In this document: piece after piece, positions 1-8,189 of the stretch
Layout of the letters: the number at the start of each line of letters is the position of its first letter
Position numbering within the stretch: the first letter of the stretch is position 1
Assembly: GCF_000813985.1 (NCBI RefSeq)
Contig: NZ_JWLJ01000003.1
Location: 186,001 to 250,000, forward strand
Direction: 5' to 3'
DNA from: Ruegeria sp. ANG-R
Lineage (GTDB): Bacteria > Pseudomonadota > Alphaproteobacteria > Rhodobacterales > Rhodobacteraceae
DNA: 64,000 nucleotides
Program-made: the position numbers and the translations under genes
The notes under the pieces: model-generated
Databases searched by the model: none
What the model was told of the DNA's origin: nothing
Seen by the model: only the letters and a program-made list of their open reading frames with translations

Positions 1-2
1 GC

Positions 3-1427
3 GAAGCTGTCATCTCGCGCGAGATGGCCCGCCGTGAAGAGGCATGGGACCGTCTGGAAAAAGCATATGCCGACGACCAGCGCGTCGAAGGTGCAATCTT
101 TGGCCGCGTCAAAGGTGGCTTCACCGTCGATCTGGGTGGCGCAGTTGCGTTCCTGCCCGGCTCGCAGGTTGACGTCCGCCCTGTGCGCGACGCTGGCCCG
201 CTGATGGGTCTGAAGCAGCCGTTCCAGATTCTGAAAATGGACCGCCGCCGTGGCAACATCGTTGTTTCGCGCCGCGCAATCCTGGAAGAATCGCGTGCCG
301 AACAGCGTGCCGAAGTTATCGGCAACCTGTCCGAAGGTCAGACCGTCGAAGGTGTTGTCAAGAACATCACCGAATACGGTGCATTTGTTGACCTGGGCGG
401 CGTTGACGGCCTGCTGCACGTCACCGACATGGCATGGCGTCGTGTGAACCACCCGTCCGAGATCCTGACGATCGGCGAAACCATCAAGGTTCAGGTCATC
501 AAGATCAACAAAGAGACCCACCGCATCAGCCTGGGCATGAAGCAGCTGCAGGAAGATCCGTGGGATCTGGTTGCTGCGAAGTACCCGCTGGGCTCTGTCC
601 ATCAGGGTCGCGTCACCAACATCACCGACTACGGTGCGTTCGTCGAGCTGGAAGCCGGTGTCGAAGGTCTGGTGCACGTGTCCGAGATGTCCTGGACCAA
701 GAAAAACGTCCACCCCGGCAAGATCGTATCGACCAGCCAGGAAGTCGACGTCATGGTTCTGGAAATCGACGGCGCCAAGCGTCGCGTATCTCTGGGCCTG
801 AAGCAGACTCAGCGCAACCCATGGGAAGTGTTTGCAGAAACACACCCCGAGGGCACCGAGGTCGAAGGCGAAGTCAAGAACATCACCGAATTCGGTCTGT
901 TCATTGGCCTCGAAGGCGACATCGACGGCATGGTCCACCTCAGCGACCTCAGCTGGGACGAGCGTGGCGAGGATGCGATCCAGAACTACCGCAAAGGCGA
1001 CATGGTTTCGGCCGTTGTCTCGGAAGTTGACGTTGAGAAAGAGCGTATCTCGCTGTCGATCAAAGCCCTGGGCGGTGACAAGTTTGCCGAAGCCGTGGGC
1101 GGCGTGAAGCGTGGCTCGATCGTGACCGTCGAAGTGACCGCAATCGAAGATGGCGGCATCGAGGTCGAGTACGAAGGCATGAAGTCGTTCATCCGTCGTT
1201 CGGACCTGAGCCGTGACCGTGCTGAGCAGCGCCCCGAGCGTTTCTCGGTCGGCGACAAGGTCGACGTTCGCGTCACTAACGTGGACAGCAAGACCCGCCG
1301 TCTGGGTCTGTCGATCAAGGCACGCGAAATCGCCGAAGAGAAAGAAGCTGTGGAACAGTACGGTTCTTCCGACTCGGGCGCATCGCTGGGCGATATCCTG
1401 GGCGCAGCGCTGAAATCCGGCGACTGA
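3..1427 (+). CDS. rpsA: 30S ribosomal protein S1 (5' end outside window)
   Basis: Ribosomal protein S1 binds mRNA on the small subunit and helps start translation on structured or weakly initiated messages. The reading frame is already open at base 3, so the N-terminus lies upstream of the window; 474 codons are visible. The visible part holds five S1/OB-fold repeats in order; the best are those opening around GQTVEGVVKNITEYGAFVDL, GSVHQGRVTNITDYGAFVEL and GTEVEGEVKNITEFGLFIGL. The C-terminal repeat is more diverged and is followed by an acidic tail ending near SLGDILGAAL, usual for alphaproteobacterial S1. A strong hairpin terminator follows, and ihfB lies downstream as in many proteobacteria. 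The internal ATG at base 24 is not the start. Identity is certain; only the missing N-terminus limits it. Confidence 0.98.
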   Translation, partial: EAVISREMARREEAWDRLEKAYADDQRVEGAIFGRVKGGFTVDLGGAVAFLPGSQVDVRPVRDAGPLMGLKQPFQILKMDRRRGNIVVSRRAILEESRAEQRAEVIGNLSEGQTVEGVVKNITEYGAFVDLGGVDGLLHVTDMAWRRVNHPSEILTIGETIKVQVIKINKETHRISLGMKQLQEDPWDLVAAKYPLGSVHQGRVTNITDYGAFVELEAGVEGLVHVSEMSWTKKNVHPGKIVSTSQEVDVMVLEIDGAKRRVSLGLKQTQRNPWEVFAETHPEGTEVEGEVKNITEFGLFIGLEGDIDGMVHLSDLSWDERGEDAIQNYRKGDMVSAVVSEVDVEKERISLSIKALGGDKFAEAVGGVKRGSIVTVEVTAIEDGGIEVEYEGMKSFIRRSDLSRDRAEQRPERFSVGDKVDVRVTNVDSKTRRLGLSIKAREIAEEKEAVEQYGSSDSGASLGDILGAALKSGD

Positions 1428-1454
1428 TCTCAGGCTACAGTCTGAAAAGATTTT

Positions 1455-1486
1455 CGGCCCCGCGCATGTGCGCGGGGCCGTTTTTG
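1455..1486 (+). terminator. Rho-independent terminator of rpsA
   Basis: A perfect 12-bp GC-rich stem (1455-1466 pairing with 1469-1480) is followed at once by five T residues (1481-1485). It starts 27 bases after the rpsA stop codon and separates rpsA from ihfB transcription. Confidence 0.93.
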
Positions 1487-1696
1487 TTGCGAATCAATAT
1501 GTTCCAATTATCCGGGTTATTCCCGGTCTTGTTCGCTCAATAGGTGTGGAAAACAGGGTTGTGCGCTAAAATTCGCGTCAGAATGTGGCAAAATAAAGCC
1601 AAACCGTGCAGAGTATGCGTTCCCCCGTTCCGGGTTTTTTCCTATACTGTCAAAACAGTAGACCAGACACACCGGCCGCCTGGGAGGGTATTGCGC
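1487..1696 (+). promoter_or_regulatory. ihfB upstream region
   Basis: This 210-base non-coding stretch must hold the ihfB promoter because a strong terminator precedes it. A TATACT hexamer at 1643-1648 could be a -10 box; no convincing -35 box is visible at the right distance. A short dyad ACTGT-caaa-ACAGT (1646-1659) overlaps it, and another dyad CCGGG-ttatt-CCCGG lies at 1512-1526. The GGGAGGG at 1682-1688 is the ribosome binding site. The promoter call is inference. Confidence 0.35.
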
Positions 1697-1981
1697 ATGA
1701 TCCGTTCAGAACTGATTCAAAAAATCGCCGACGAGAACCCGCATCTTTATCAGCGCGACGTTGAACGGATCGTAAATACTGTCTTCGAGGAAGTGACCGA
1801 TGCCATGTCGCGGGGCGACCGTGTTGAGTTGCGCGGCTTCGGTGCGTTCTCAGTCAAGAAACGCGATGCGCGTGTCGGGCGGAACCCACGCACCGGGGAA
1901 ACCGTGCAGGTCGAGGAAAAATGTGTACCGTTTTTCAAGACCGGCAAGTTGCTAAGGGATCGTTTGAACGGTAAAGCCTAG
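1697..1981 (+). CDS. ihfB: Integration host factor subunit beta
   Basis: IHF-beta pairs with IHF-alpha to form a sequence-specific DNA-bending protein used in transcription, replication and recombination. The 94-residue product from ATG 1697 has the full HU/IHF fold, with the RGFGAFSV segment and the beta-arm region [10 protein letters not shown] that enters the minor groove. The open frame extends back to 1544, but ATG 1697 is preferred: it gives the standard family length, the expected MIRSELIQ start, and a GGGAGGG ribosome binding site 8 bases upstream. It sits between rpsA and a LapA-domain gene, a conserved order in alphaproteobacteria. The identity is secure. Confidence 0.97.
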   Translation: MIRSELIQKIADENPHLYQRDVERIVNTVFEEVTDAMSRGDRVELRGFGAFSVKKRDARVGRNPRTGETVQVEEKCVPFFKTGKLLRDRLNGKA

Positions 1982-1985
1982 CCTC

Positions 1986-2339
1986 ATGATGCGCTACATT
2001 CGTTATGCCTTTCTCGCTGCCCTGGGGATCATATTGGTCTCGGTCTCGCTGGCCAATCGTCAGATGGTTGAACTGAAACTCATGCCGGATGCTCTGGCAG
2101 AGTTACTGGGCTTCAATTTTTCCGCATCGCTACCTTTGTTTCTGGTGGTGCTCGGTGGCGTGGTTGCCGGACTGATTATCGGTTTCCTGTGGGAGTGGCT
2201 GCGCGAGCACAAGCATCGCCGGGACGCGACCGTAAAGCAGGGCGAGGTGCGCAAGCTTGAGCGCGAAGTCAAGAGGCTCAAGAAAAAGCAGAACGAAGGG
2301 CAAGACGACGTTCTTGCGCTGCTGGATGAGGCAAGCTGA
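1986..2339 (+). CDS. LapA-domain inner-membrane protein (DUF1049)
   Basis: A 117-residue protein with two hydrophobic segments (about residues 5-25 and 45-70) and a highly charged C-terminal helix rich in Lys and Glu (about 75-105) that looks like a short coiled coil. This matches the LapA/DUF1049 family, which in E. coli works with LapB in lipopolysaccharide assembly control; the role here is inferred from the family. It starts 5 bases after the ihfB stop, with two consecutive ATG codons (1986 and 1989), so the exact start is ambiguous by one residue. It is probably co-transcribed with ihfB and trpF. Confidence 0.85.
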   Translation: MMRYIRYAFLAALGIILVSVSLANRQMVELKLMPDALAELLGFNFSASLPLFLVVLGGVVAGLIIGFLWEWLREHKHRRDATVKQGEVRKLEREVKRLKKKQNEGQDDVLALLDEAS

Positions 2340-2348
2340 GGCCGATCC

Positions 2349-2993
2349 ATGCCCGGAGAAATCAGTGTAAAAATCTGCGGCCTGACCGCCCCTGATCATG
2401 TGCGCGCAGCGGCAGAAGCAGGGGCCCGCTATCTTGGCTTCAATTTTTTTGCCAAGTCGCCGCGTTATGTTTCCCCGGAACAAGCGTCAATGTTGACGCG
2501 ATCGGTCCCTGTAGGGGTGGCGAAGGTGGCATTGGTCGTGAATGCGTCCGATGATGTGCTGGATAAAATCACCGAAACAGCGCCTTTTGACATGCTGCAG
2601 CTGCACGGTAGCGAAAGTGTCGAACGCGTGTCGGAAATCAAGGCGCGGTATGGATTGCCGGTGATCAAGGTTGTCGGCGTAGCCGATGCCGAGGATCTGG
2701 CGGCCATCGACCTCTACAGCGATATCGCAGATCAGATATTGATTGATGCCAAGCCGCCCAAAAATGCGACCCTTCCTGGCGGCAATGGGCTGGTGTTCGA
2801 CTGGCGGTTGCTGGCCGGACGTAAATACTGGCGCAAGCCGTGGATGCTGGCTGGTGGTCTGAATCCGGAGAATGTTGCGGAGGCGATCCGCACGACCGGG
2901 GCGCGGCAAGTGGACGTGGCCTCAGGTGTTGAAAGTGCACCGGGGGTCAAGGATGAGGCGTTGATCCGGGCCTTTATTGACGCGACCCGGTGA
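2349..2993 (+). CDS. trpF: Phosphoribosylanthranilate isomerase
   Basis: Catalyses the Amadori rearrangement of N-(5'-phosphoribosyl)anthranilate to CdRP in tryptophan synthesis. The 214-residue product is a single (beta/alpha)8 barrel of normal length. The N-terminal VKICGLT motif carries the catalytic Cys10, LIDAK near residue 133 carries the catalytic Asp region, and GGLNPENV and VDVASGVE form the phosphate-binding end of the barrel. It starts 9 bases after the LapA-domain gene and is followed by a small unknown gene and trpB, so trpF and trpB probably share a transcript. The identity is secure. Confidence 0.97.
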   Translation: MPGEISVKICGLTAPDHVRAAAEAGARYLGFNFFAKSPRYVSPEQASMLTRSVPVGVAKVALVVNASDDVLDKITETAPFDMLQLHGSESVERVSEIKARYGLPVIKVVGVADAEDLAAIDLYSDIADQILIDAKPPKNATLPGGNGLVFDWRLLAGRKYWRKPWMLAGGLNPENVAEAIRTTGARQVDVASGVESAPGVKDEALIRAFIDATR

Positions 2994-3037
2994 TCTGAAC
3001 ACGTGTCGGCCACGTATCTCCGGTAGGGGGTGCAGCA

Positions 3038-3373
3038 ATGTTGGCGGCGATTGGCGGAGTTTCATTGAAACGATGGTACTACGGGCCGGAACTCTTCTGG
3101 CACGCGCGTCAGGCATTGCTGCAGGCGCGTGGCGATCCGTTGTGTATGTTGGCGGATGTTTTTCCGCATCGGGGTCTCTATTTTTCGCTCAGTGTTTGGC
3201 AAGACGTTGAGGCGATGCTGACCTTTGCCCATTCCGGCCCGCATCGCCGGGTTGCGGATGCGGCCTCGAGGCTGGCCGAGGTCAATGAATTTCACCATTT
3301 TCCCTGCATTGCCGTACCCAGCCGGGATCAGGCTTTGAGGGTCTGGGCGCAGCGCGTTCGGGAAAGGGAATGA
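3038..3373 (+). CDS. Small conserved protein between trpF and trpB, dimeric alpha/beta-barrel-like
   Basis: I do not recognise a named function. The 111-residue product has the layout of a small ferredoxin-like (dimeric alpha/beta barrel, ABM/DUF3291-type) protein: a strand region GLYFSLSVWQDVEAML followed by FAHSGPHRRV, resembling the 'W.s.eAm..F..s..H' pattern of such proteins. There is no signal peptide or membrane segment. The start at ATG 3038 has a TAGGGGG ribosome binding site 7 bases upstream; an alternative frame opening at 2977 is less convincing. It lies in line with trpF and trpB and is probably in their transcript, but nothing in the sequence ties it to tryptophan synthesis. Confidence 0.72.
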   Translation: MLAAIGGVSLKRWYYGPELFWHARQALLQARGDPLCMLADVFPHRGLYFSLSVWQDVEAMLTFAHSGPHRRVADAASRLAEVNEFHHFPCIAVPSRDQALRVWAQRVRERE

Positions 3374-3440
3374 TACGTTTTGCGATGGCAAATCCTGTCG
3401 CTACCTCCTATGAACAAGCGGTACGACGAGGGAGACACCC

Positions 3441-4688
3441 ATGGCCAACGATCTATTCAATTCCTTCATGTCCGGCCCGGATGAGCAGGGCCGTTTCGGC
3501 ATCTTCGGCGGACGGTTCGTCAGCGAGACGCTGATGCCGCTGATTCTGTCTCTGGAAGAGGAATACAACAAGGCCAAGGATGATCCGACCTTCTGGGCCG
3601 AGATGGACGATCTGTGGGCCAACTACGTGGGCCGCCCCTCGCCTCTGTATTTCGCTGAGCGGCTGACCGAACATCTGGGTGGTGCAAAAATCTATCTCAA
3701 GCGGGATGAGTTGAACCATACCGGCGCGCACAAGATCAACAACGTGCTGGGCCAGATCATTCTGGCGCGTCGCATGGGCAAGACCCGGATCATCGCCGAG
3801 ACCGGGGCAGGGCAGCACGGCGTGGCCACCGCCACCGTCTGCGCCAAGTTCGGCCTGAAATGTATCGTCTACATGGGCGCGCATGACGTGCAGCGCCAGG
3901 CCCCGAACGTGTTCCGGATGCGTCTGCTGGGGGCTGAAGTGATCCCCGTGACTTCGGGACGCGGCACATTGAAAGATGCGATGAACGATGCGCTGCGCGA
4001 CTGGGTGACCAATGTGCGCGACACGTTCTACTGTATCGGCACGGTGGCTGGCCCGCATCCCTATCCGGCCATGGTCCGCGATTTTCAGTCGATCATCGGC
4101 AAAGAAGCCAAAGAGCAGATGATGAAGGCCGAGGGCCGCTTGCCCGATACCATTATCGCTGCCATTGGCGGTGGGTCGAATGCGATGGGTCTGTTCTATC
4201 CTTTCCTCGACGATAAAGACGTCAATATCATCGGCGTTGAGGCTGGCGGTAAGGGCGTGAATGAGAAGATGGAGCACTGTGCCTCTCTGACCGGTGGTCG
4301 CCCGGGCGTGCTGCATGGTAACCGGACCTATCTGCTGCAGGATGACGACGGGCAAATTCTGGAAGGTTATTCGATTTCGGCCGGTCTGGACTATCCGGGT
4401 ATCGGCCCCGAACATTCCTGGCTGAATGATATCGGCCGCGCCAACTATGTCTCGATCACCGACAAAGAAGCGTTGGAAGCGTTCCAGTTGTGCTGCGCCA
4501 CCGAAGGCATCATCCCCGCGCTGGAGCCCTGTCACGCGCTGGCGCACGTGATGAAGATTGCGCCCGATCTTCCCGGGGATCATCTGATCTGCATGAATAT
4601 GTGTGGACGCGGAGACAAGGACGTTCAGACTGTCGCGCGGTATCTGAACTTCGATATGTCTGATACCGAAGGTCGAGCAGCCGACTGA
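3441..4688 (+). CDS. trpB: Tryptophan synthase beta chain
   Basis: PLP-dependent beta subunit that condenses indole with serine to give tryptophan, in complex with TrpA. The 415-residue product has the PLP lysine in [10 protein letters not shown] (Lys98), the ETGAGQHG substrate loop and the glycine-rich phosphate site [10 protein letters not shown]. The start is ATG 3441, preceded by GAGGGAGACACCC. It is the last gene of the trpF group. Its partner trpA is not adjacent but 5 kb away on the opposite strand. A GC-rich hairpin (4704-4729) follows. The identity is secure. Confidence 0.98.
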   Translation: MANDLFNSFMSGPDEQGRFGIFGGRFVSETLMPLILSLEEEYNKAKDDPTFWAEMDDLWANYVGRPSPLYFAERLTEHLGGAKIYLKRDELNHTGAHKINNVLGQIILARRMGKTRIIAETGAGQHGVATATVCAKFGLKCIVYMGAHDVQRQAPNVFRMRLLGAEVIPVTSGRGTLKDAMNDALRDWVTNVRDTFYCIGTVAGPHPYPAMVRDFQSIIGKEAKEQMMKAEGRLPDTIIAAIGGGSNAMGLFYPFLDDKDVNIIGVEAGGKGVNEKMEHCASLTGGRPGVLHGNRTYLLQDDDGQILEGYSISAGLDYPGIGPEHSWLNDIGRANYVSITDKEALEAFQLCCATEGIIPALEPCHALAHVMKIAPDLPGDHLICMNMCGRGDKDVQTVARYLNFDMSDTEGRAAD

Positions 4689-4703
4689 TCATGCCAAACG
4701 CGC

Positions 4704-4732
4704 CTGGCGCCGTTGAGGAACCGCGCCAGTTT
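4704..4732. terminator. Possible terminator between trpB and the DUF2237 gene
   Basis: A perfect 7-bp stem (CTGGCGC 4704-4710 with GCGCCAG 4723-4729) with a 12-base loop lies just after trpB, in the gap between convergent genes. Only three T residues follow, so termination would be weak or Rho-assisted. Confidence 0.35.
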
Positions 4733-4842
4733 GCACCGCAGGCTGCAATTGGCGGGCCCGGGATGAGAACTGCGCGCGGAACATGGCTTTTCGACCGGCT
4801 ATTCCTCGCGCATACACCCGGAGGATATCGGGTCCTTGCGAT

Positions 4843-5223
4843 CTAGCTTCGGTCTTCGGCGCGTTGGGCCCTCAGAATGTGCAGAGGGATAATGTCCAGT
4901 GCCCTCTGGTGCGTGGCTTCAAGGTGAACCAGGGGCGCACAGCCCTCGTCGTAAGCCTGCAGAAAGCGTGATGCACATAAGCACCAGCTGTCCCCGGGCT
5001 TGAGACCCGGGAAGTCGAATTCGGGACGGGCGGTGCTGAGGTCATTGCCGACATATTTTGAATATGCCAGAAACTCAGCCGTCATCACGGCGCAGACTGT
5101 ATGACTGCCCTGGTCTTCGGGGCATGTATTACATGCCCCGTCTCTGAAGAACCCGGTCAGCGGGTCGCGTGAGCAAGGTGCGAGTACGCCCCCCAATACA
5201 TTGATGCTGTCTTGCTTTTGCAT
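4843..5223 (-). CDS. DUF2237 family protein
   Basis: A 126-residue soluble protein that matches the DUF2237 family closely: NVLGGVLAPCSRDPLTGFFR near the N-terminus, then CNTCPEDQGSHTVCAVMT, FLAYSKYVGNDLSTPxPE-like and FPGLKPGDSWCLCASRF. Several cysteines (CSRD, CNTC, WCLC) are conserved in position and could bind metal; this is inference. The family has no settled function. It begins 10 bases after the stop of the upstream serine hydrolase on the same strand, so the two are likely co-transcribed. The start at ATG 5223 gives the family's usual length. Confidence 0.88.
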   Translation of the reverse strand: MQKQDSINVLGGVLAPCSRDPLTGFFRDGACNTCPEDQGSHTVCAVMTAEFLAYSKYVGNDLSTARPEFDFPGLKPGDSWCLCASRFLQAYDEGCAPLVHLEATHQRALDIIPLHILRAQRAEDRS

Positions 5224-5232
5224 GACAATATC

Positions 5233-6396
5233 TTACAGGCTTTGCGCGATCTTGCGGAACATTTCTACATTTTGCGCGCTGACACCGGGATCGCGGAATT
5301 TCCGGTCGGCGCCTGTGGTAACAAGCAGAACACCGCGCGGCTGGTCGAAATAAATATACTGGCCGTAGACGCCTCGTGCCATGAACTCGCCTTCGTGCGC
5401 ACCAACCGGAATCCACCATTGATACCCATAGCCAACCTTGCCCGGTTCGGTCGGCGCGCTGGGCCAGGTCGATGCGCTGATCCAATCGGCGGGCACGATC
5501 TGTTGCCCATCGCGCGTGCCGTTCTGCAGGATCATTTGCCCGAACCGCGCGAAGTCCCGCGTCGTGAAGTTGAGTCCACCCAGCACAAAAGCCACGCCCG
5601 CGCCGTCGGTGATATAGTATCCATCCCGCTCCAGCCCCAACGGTTGGATTACCTTTTCGGTCAGCAGATCGGCAACGCTGCGCCCTGTTGCGCCCCGGAT
5701 AACCATTCCGATGACGTGCGTGTCGATCGACACATATTGCCATGTTTCGCCGGGTTCCGTGAAGCTGTCCTGCAACGAGGCCGCGAAGTCATCCAGTTCA
5801 CCCCCCAACGCCACGACACGGCCCATTCTGTTGATATCAGAGTTGTAATCCAGATAATCCTCGTCAAACGTCACGCCACTGGCCATGTTCAGCACATTGC
5901 GTATCGTTGCGGTTTCGTAGGCGCTGCCGGTCAGTTCAGGCGCGTATCGCACAACCGGGTCATCCAGCGATCCAATCGCACCCTCATTCAGCAAAATGCC
6001 GAACAGCGCGGATAAATAACTTTTTGCGACGGACCACGAAATCCGCCGGTCATCGGATGTGGTGCCCAGATAGTATTCCTCGAACCGAATCTCTCCGTCT
6101 TGCATCACCAACAATGAGGTTACCGCGCGTTCATCGATCCACTGGTCCAATCCTTCGGGCAGATCGAATCCGCGTCCATAGGGCAGTTCCCATGTCCGGC
6201 CGTTGCCACGCGGCAGATTGACCGTCAGAAACGCTTCGTCCATATGCGAAAAGTTGTGCACGATTTTCTCTTCGGAAAACAACGAGTTCACCGCCATCAG
6301 ACGCTGAATTTCCTCGCGTTTCCAAATGCCGACAACCACCGCTGCCAGCGCCAGAGCCAGTACAATGCGCAGCAACCATTTGAGCACGGTTCTCAT
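5233..6396 (-). CDS. Membrane-anchored serine hydrolase (class C beta-lactamase fold, NylB-like)
   Basis: A 387-residue member of the serine beta-lactamase/penicillin-binding fold. The N-terminus (residues about 5-24) is a signal anchor, placing the enzyme in the periplasm. The catalytic SxxK is Ser122-Val-Ala-Lys125 (WSVAKSY). Tyr181 in GVTFDEDYLDY and Tyr221 in QYVSIDTH match the tyrosines seen in 6-aminohexanoate-dimer hydrolase-like enzymes, and GVYGQYIYF stands at the usual KTG-loop position. The substrate is unknown and could be an ester, amide or peptide. The start is ATG 6396, with GGGAGGT 5 bases upstream; the frame stays open to 6450 without a better site. A related enzyme lies at 19577-20857. 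Confidence 0.88.
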   Translation of the reverse strand: MRTVLKWLLRIVLALALAAVVVGIWKREEIQRLMAVNSLFSEEKIVHNFSHMDEAFLTVNLPRGNGRTWELPYGRGFDLPEGLDQWIDERAVTSLLVMQDGEIRFEEYYLGTTSDDRRISWSVAKSYLSALFGILLNEGAIGSLDDPVVRYAPELTGSAYETATIRNVLNMASGVTFDEDYLDYNSDINRMGRVVALGGELDDFAASLQDSFTEPGETWQYVSIDTHVIGMVIRGATGRSVADLLTEKVIQPLGLERDGYYITDGAGVAFVLGGLNFTTRDFARFGQMILQNGTRDGQQIVPADWISASTWPSAPTEPGKVGYGYQWWIPVGAHEGEFMARGVYGQYIYFDQPRGVLLVTTGADRKFRDPGVSAQNVEMFRKIAQSL

Positions 6397-6469
6397 GCGA
6401 CACCTCCCTTTTACCCCTGATATTGGACTTCGGCCCAACGCATTGCGCAACCACTACGTTGCGGAATGC

Positions 6470-7153
6470 TTACTTGAATTTGTCCAGCAGCTTCTGCATC
6501 GTCGAGCGTTCGTCCGGTTCAGGTACGGCTTCGACGGTGGTTTTAGGATGCGTGTCAGTTTTGGCCGGTTCTTTAGATGACCGGGGCGGAGCGGTGTGCA
6601 ACGCAACGGCATTCATGAACTTCCCGCTCTCGCCGTCAGCAAGATGATGCGCGCCGTCCGAAATTCCACGCAGGACGTTGTCCAACCAGTCGGCATCCGC
6701 CTTTGCGAAATCACTCAGAACATAGGGCGAGACCATCTCTTTCCGGCCAGGATGCCCGATACCCAGCCGAACGCGATCATAGGCCGGGCTTATATGCTCG
6801 TGGATCGACCGCAACCCGTTGTGGCCCGCGTGGCCACCGCCCGCCTTCACGCGCACTTTTCCGGGGGCCAGGTCCAGTTCGTCGTGGAATACGGTCACGT
6901 CGGTTGAGTCGAGCTTGTAGAACCGCATCGCCTCTCCCACCGATTGACCCGACCGATTCATGAAGGTCTGGGGTTTCAGCAGAAGCACCTTTTGACCACC
7001 CAGACGACCCTCGGAAATTTCGGCCTGAAACTTAGACTTCCATGGGCCAAATCCGTGATCCTCGGCAACCCGCTCTAGCGCCATAAAGCCGATATTGTGC
7101 CGGTTGCGAGCGTATTTTGATCCTGGATTCCCCAAACCGACAAACAGTTTCAT
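6470..7153 (-). CDS. pth: Peptidyl-tRNA hydrolase with C-terminal extension
   Basis: Frees tRNA from peptidyl-tRNA that drops off the ribosome. The N-terminus MKLFVGLGNPGSKYA and NRHNIGF contain the catalytic His19; FMNRSGQSV, HDELDL and GGGHAGHNGLRS are the other conserved Pth blocks. Pth is usually about 190 residues; this one is 227, with a Pro/Lys/Glu-rich tail (about 190-227) ending in a short basic helix (TMQKLLDKFK). Such tails occur in alphaproteobacteria and are of unknown use. It follows rplY on the same strand, a conserved pair for translation functions. Confidence 0.96.
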   Translation of the reverse strand: MKLFVGLGNPGSKYARNRHNIGFMALERVAEDHGFGPWKSKFQAEISEGRLGGQKVLLLKPQTFMNRSGQSVGEAMRFYKLDSTDVTVFHDELDLAPGKVRVKAGGGHAGHNGLRSIHEHISPAYDRVRLGIGHPGRKEMVSPYVLSDFAKADADWLDNVLRGISDGAHHLADGESGKFMNAVALHTAPPRSSKEPAKTDTHPKTTVEAVPEPDERSTMQKLLDKFK

Positions 7154-7227
7154 CGCTTTGTCCCCTGCAGTCTCGCGTCGTTATCTAATTGCATGGTTTG
7201 CCGATTGATTTCCAGCCCCGTGCGGCC

Positions 7228-7260
7228 AAAAGAAAACGGGGCCCCAAGAAGGAACCCCGC
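7228..7260 (-). terminator. Likely terminator downstream of rplY
   Basis: Read on the minus strand, a CGGGG/CCCCG stem (plus-strand 7255-7259 with 7237-7241) is followed by TTTTCTTTT (complement of 7228-7236). It lies 25 bases after the rplY stop. It could attenuate read-through into pth. Confidence 0.5.
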
Positions 7261-7284
7261 TTCAAATCCGGAGATGATCCAGAC

Positions 7285-7938
7285 TTATTCTTCTTCCTGG
7301 CCGATGACTTCAACTTCATCTGCGGCCACTTCGTCCTCTTCACCCTCTTCATCGTCGCTGGACGACAGACCGGTGGGTGCCGAGACGTTGGCGATCACGA
7401 AATCACGGTCGATGGTCGGCTTGGTGCCGGCAGGCAGGTCAACCGCCGAGATGGTGACAACGTCGTTGATTTCCAGACCGGTCAGATCAACAGTGATCTT
7501 CTCGGGAATATCGCCGGCGGTGCACATCAGCTCGACTTCGGGGCGAACAACCGTCAGAACGCCGCCTTTTTTGATGCCGGGGGCTGCTTCTTCGTTGACG
7601 AACTCAACGGGGATGAACAGCGCGATCTTTGTGGTCCGACGCAGGCGCATCAGGTCCAGGTGGGTCGGCAGGTCTTTGACGACGTCACGCTGAACGTCGC
7701 GACAGATGACGCGAACGTCTTCCTGGCCTTCAACCTTAAGATTCCACAGGGTCGACTTGAACCGGCCCGCTTTCAGGCGCTTGAACAGTTCGTTGAACGG
7801 AATCTGGATCGGCAGCGGATCTTTGTCGCCACCAAATACGATCCCCGGAACCATGCCATCGCGGCGTGCTTGACGAGCGGCGCCCTTGCCTGTCCCCGTC
7901 CGTTCCAGAGCTACGAGATCAGGAATCTCTCCAGCCAT
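7285..7938 (-). CDS. rplY: 50S ribosomal protein L25/general stress protein Ctc
   Basis: L25 binds 5S rRNA in the large subunit. The 217-residue product is the long (TL5/Ctc) form: an N-terminal L25 domain with [20 protein letters not shown] at about residues 17-36, followed by the C-terminal beta domain and an acidic Glu/Asp-rich tail ending [25 protein letters not shown] (about 195-217). The start at ATG 7938 is preceded by GGAGAATT. It is followed by pth, the usual neighbour. A strong inverted repeat lies about 135 bases upstream. Confidence 0.96.
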   Translation of the reverse strand: MAGEIPDLVALERTGTGKGAARQARRDGMVPGIVFGGDKDPLPIQIPFNELFKRLKAGRFKSTLWNLKVEGQEDVRVICRDVQRDVVKDLPTHLDLMRLRRTTKIALFIPVEFVNEEAAPGIKKGGVLTVVRPEVELMCTAGDIPEKITVDLTGLEINDVVTISAVDLPAGTKPTIDRDFVIANVSAPTGLSSSDDEEGEEDEVAADEVEVIGQEEE

Positions 7939-8053
7939 GATAATTCTCCAATGTTAGGGCGGGCATCCTCCAAGGCTGTATGCCCGCGTGAAGCCGCGTC
8001 CTTAGCTCGATTCACCCGGTTTGGAAAGGGCTTTTTGCGGTTCAGAGTTTTTT

Positions 8054-8172
8054 GCGAGGCTCTGCCTCGCGCTCCGGGATATTTGGGGCCAGATGAAGAA
8101 TGGGTCTCCTGCTTCATCTGGCCCCAAATATCCCGGGGGAGGCGCCCAACGGGCGGCGGGGGCAGAGCCCCC
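8054..8172. repeat. Perfect 25-bp inverted repeat flanked by two smaller hairpins
   Basis: Bases 8074-8098 and 8112-8136 are perfect reverse complements (25 bp) with a 13-base loop. On the left is a 7-bp hairpin GCGAGGC-tct-GCCTCGC (8054-8070); on the right a 6-bp hairpin GGGGGC-aga-GCCCCC (8158-8172). The unit lies between divergently placed lldD (stop 8190) and rplY (start 7938), both on the minus strand, so it is in the lldD 3' region. There is no U-tract directly after the long stem, but it could still end or stabilise transcripts. From memory, similar GGGATATTTGG-type hairpin repeats recur in Rhodobacterales genomes; copy number cannot be tested here. Confidence 0.85.
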
Positions 8173-8189
8173 AATCGGGTGGTGCCTTA

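Noticed and set aside
24-26. ATG at base 24 as the start of rpsA
   Set aside because: The frame is open to the window edge and the missing first S1 repeat shows that the true start lies upstream.
3453-4583. Long minus-strand open frame (376 codons) opposite trpB
   Set aside because: It mirrors trpB codons in GC-rich DNA, with His/Arg/Gln-rich low-quality sequence, no ribosome binding site and no family motif.
8074-8136. Inverted repeat considered as insertion-sequence ends
   Set aside because: The arms are only 13 bases apart, there is no transposase and no target-site duplication; it is a hairpin element.
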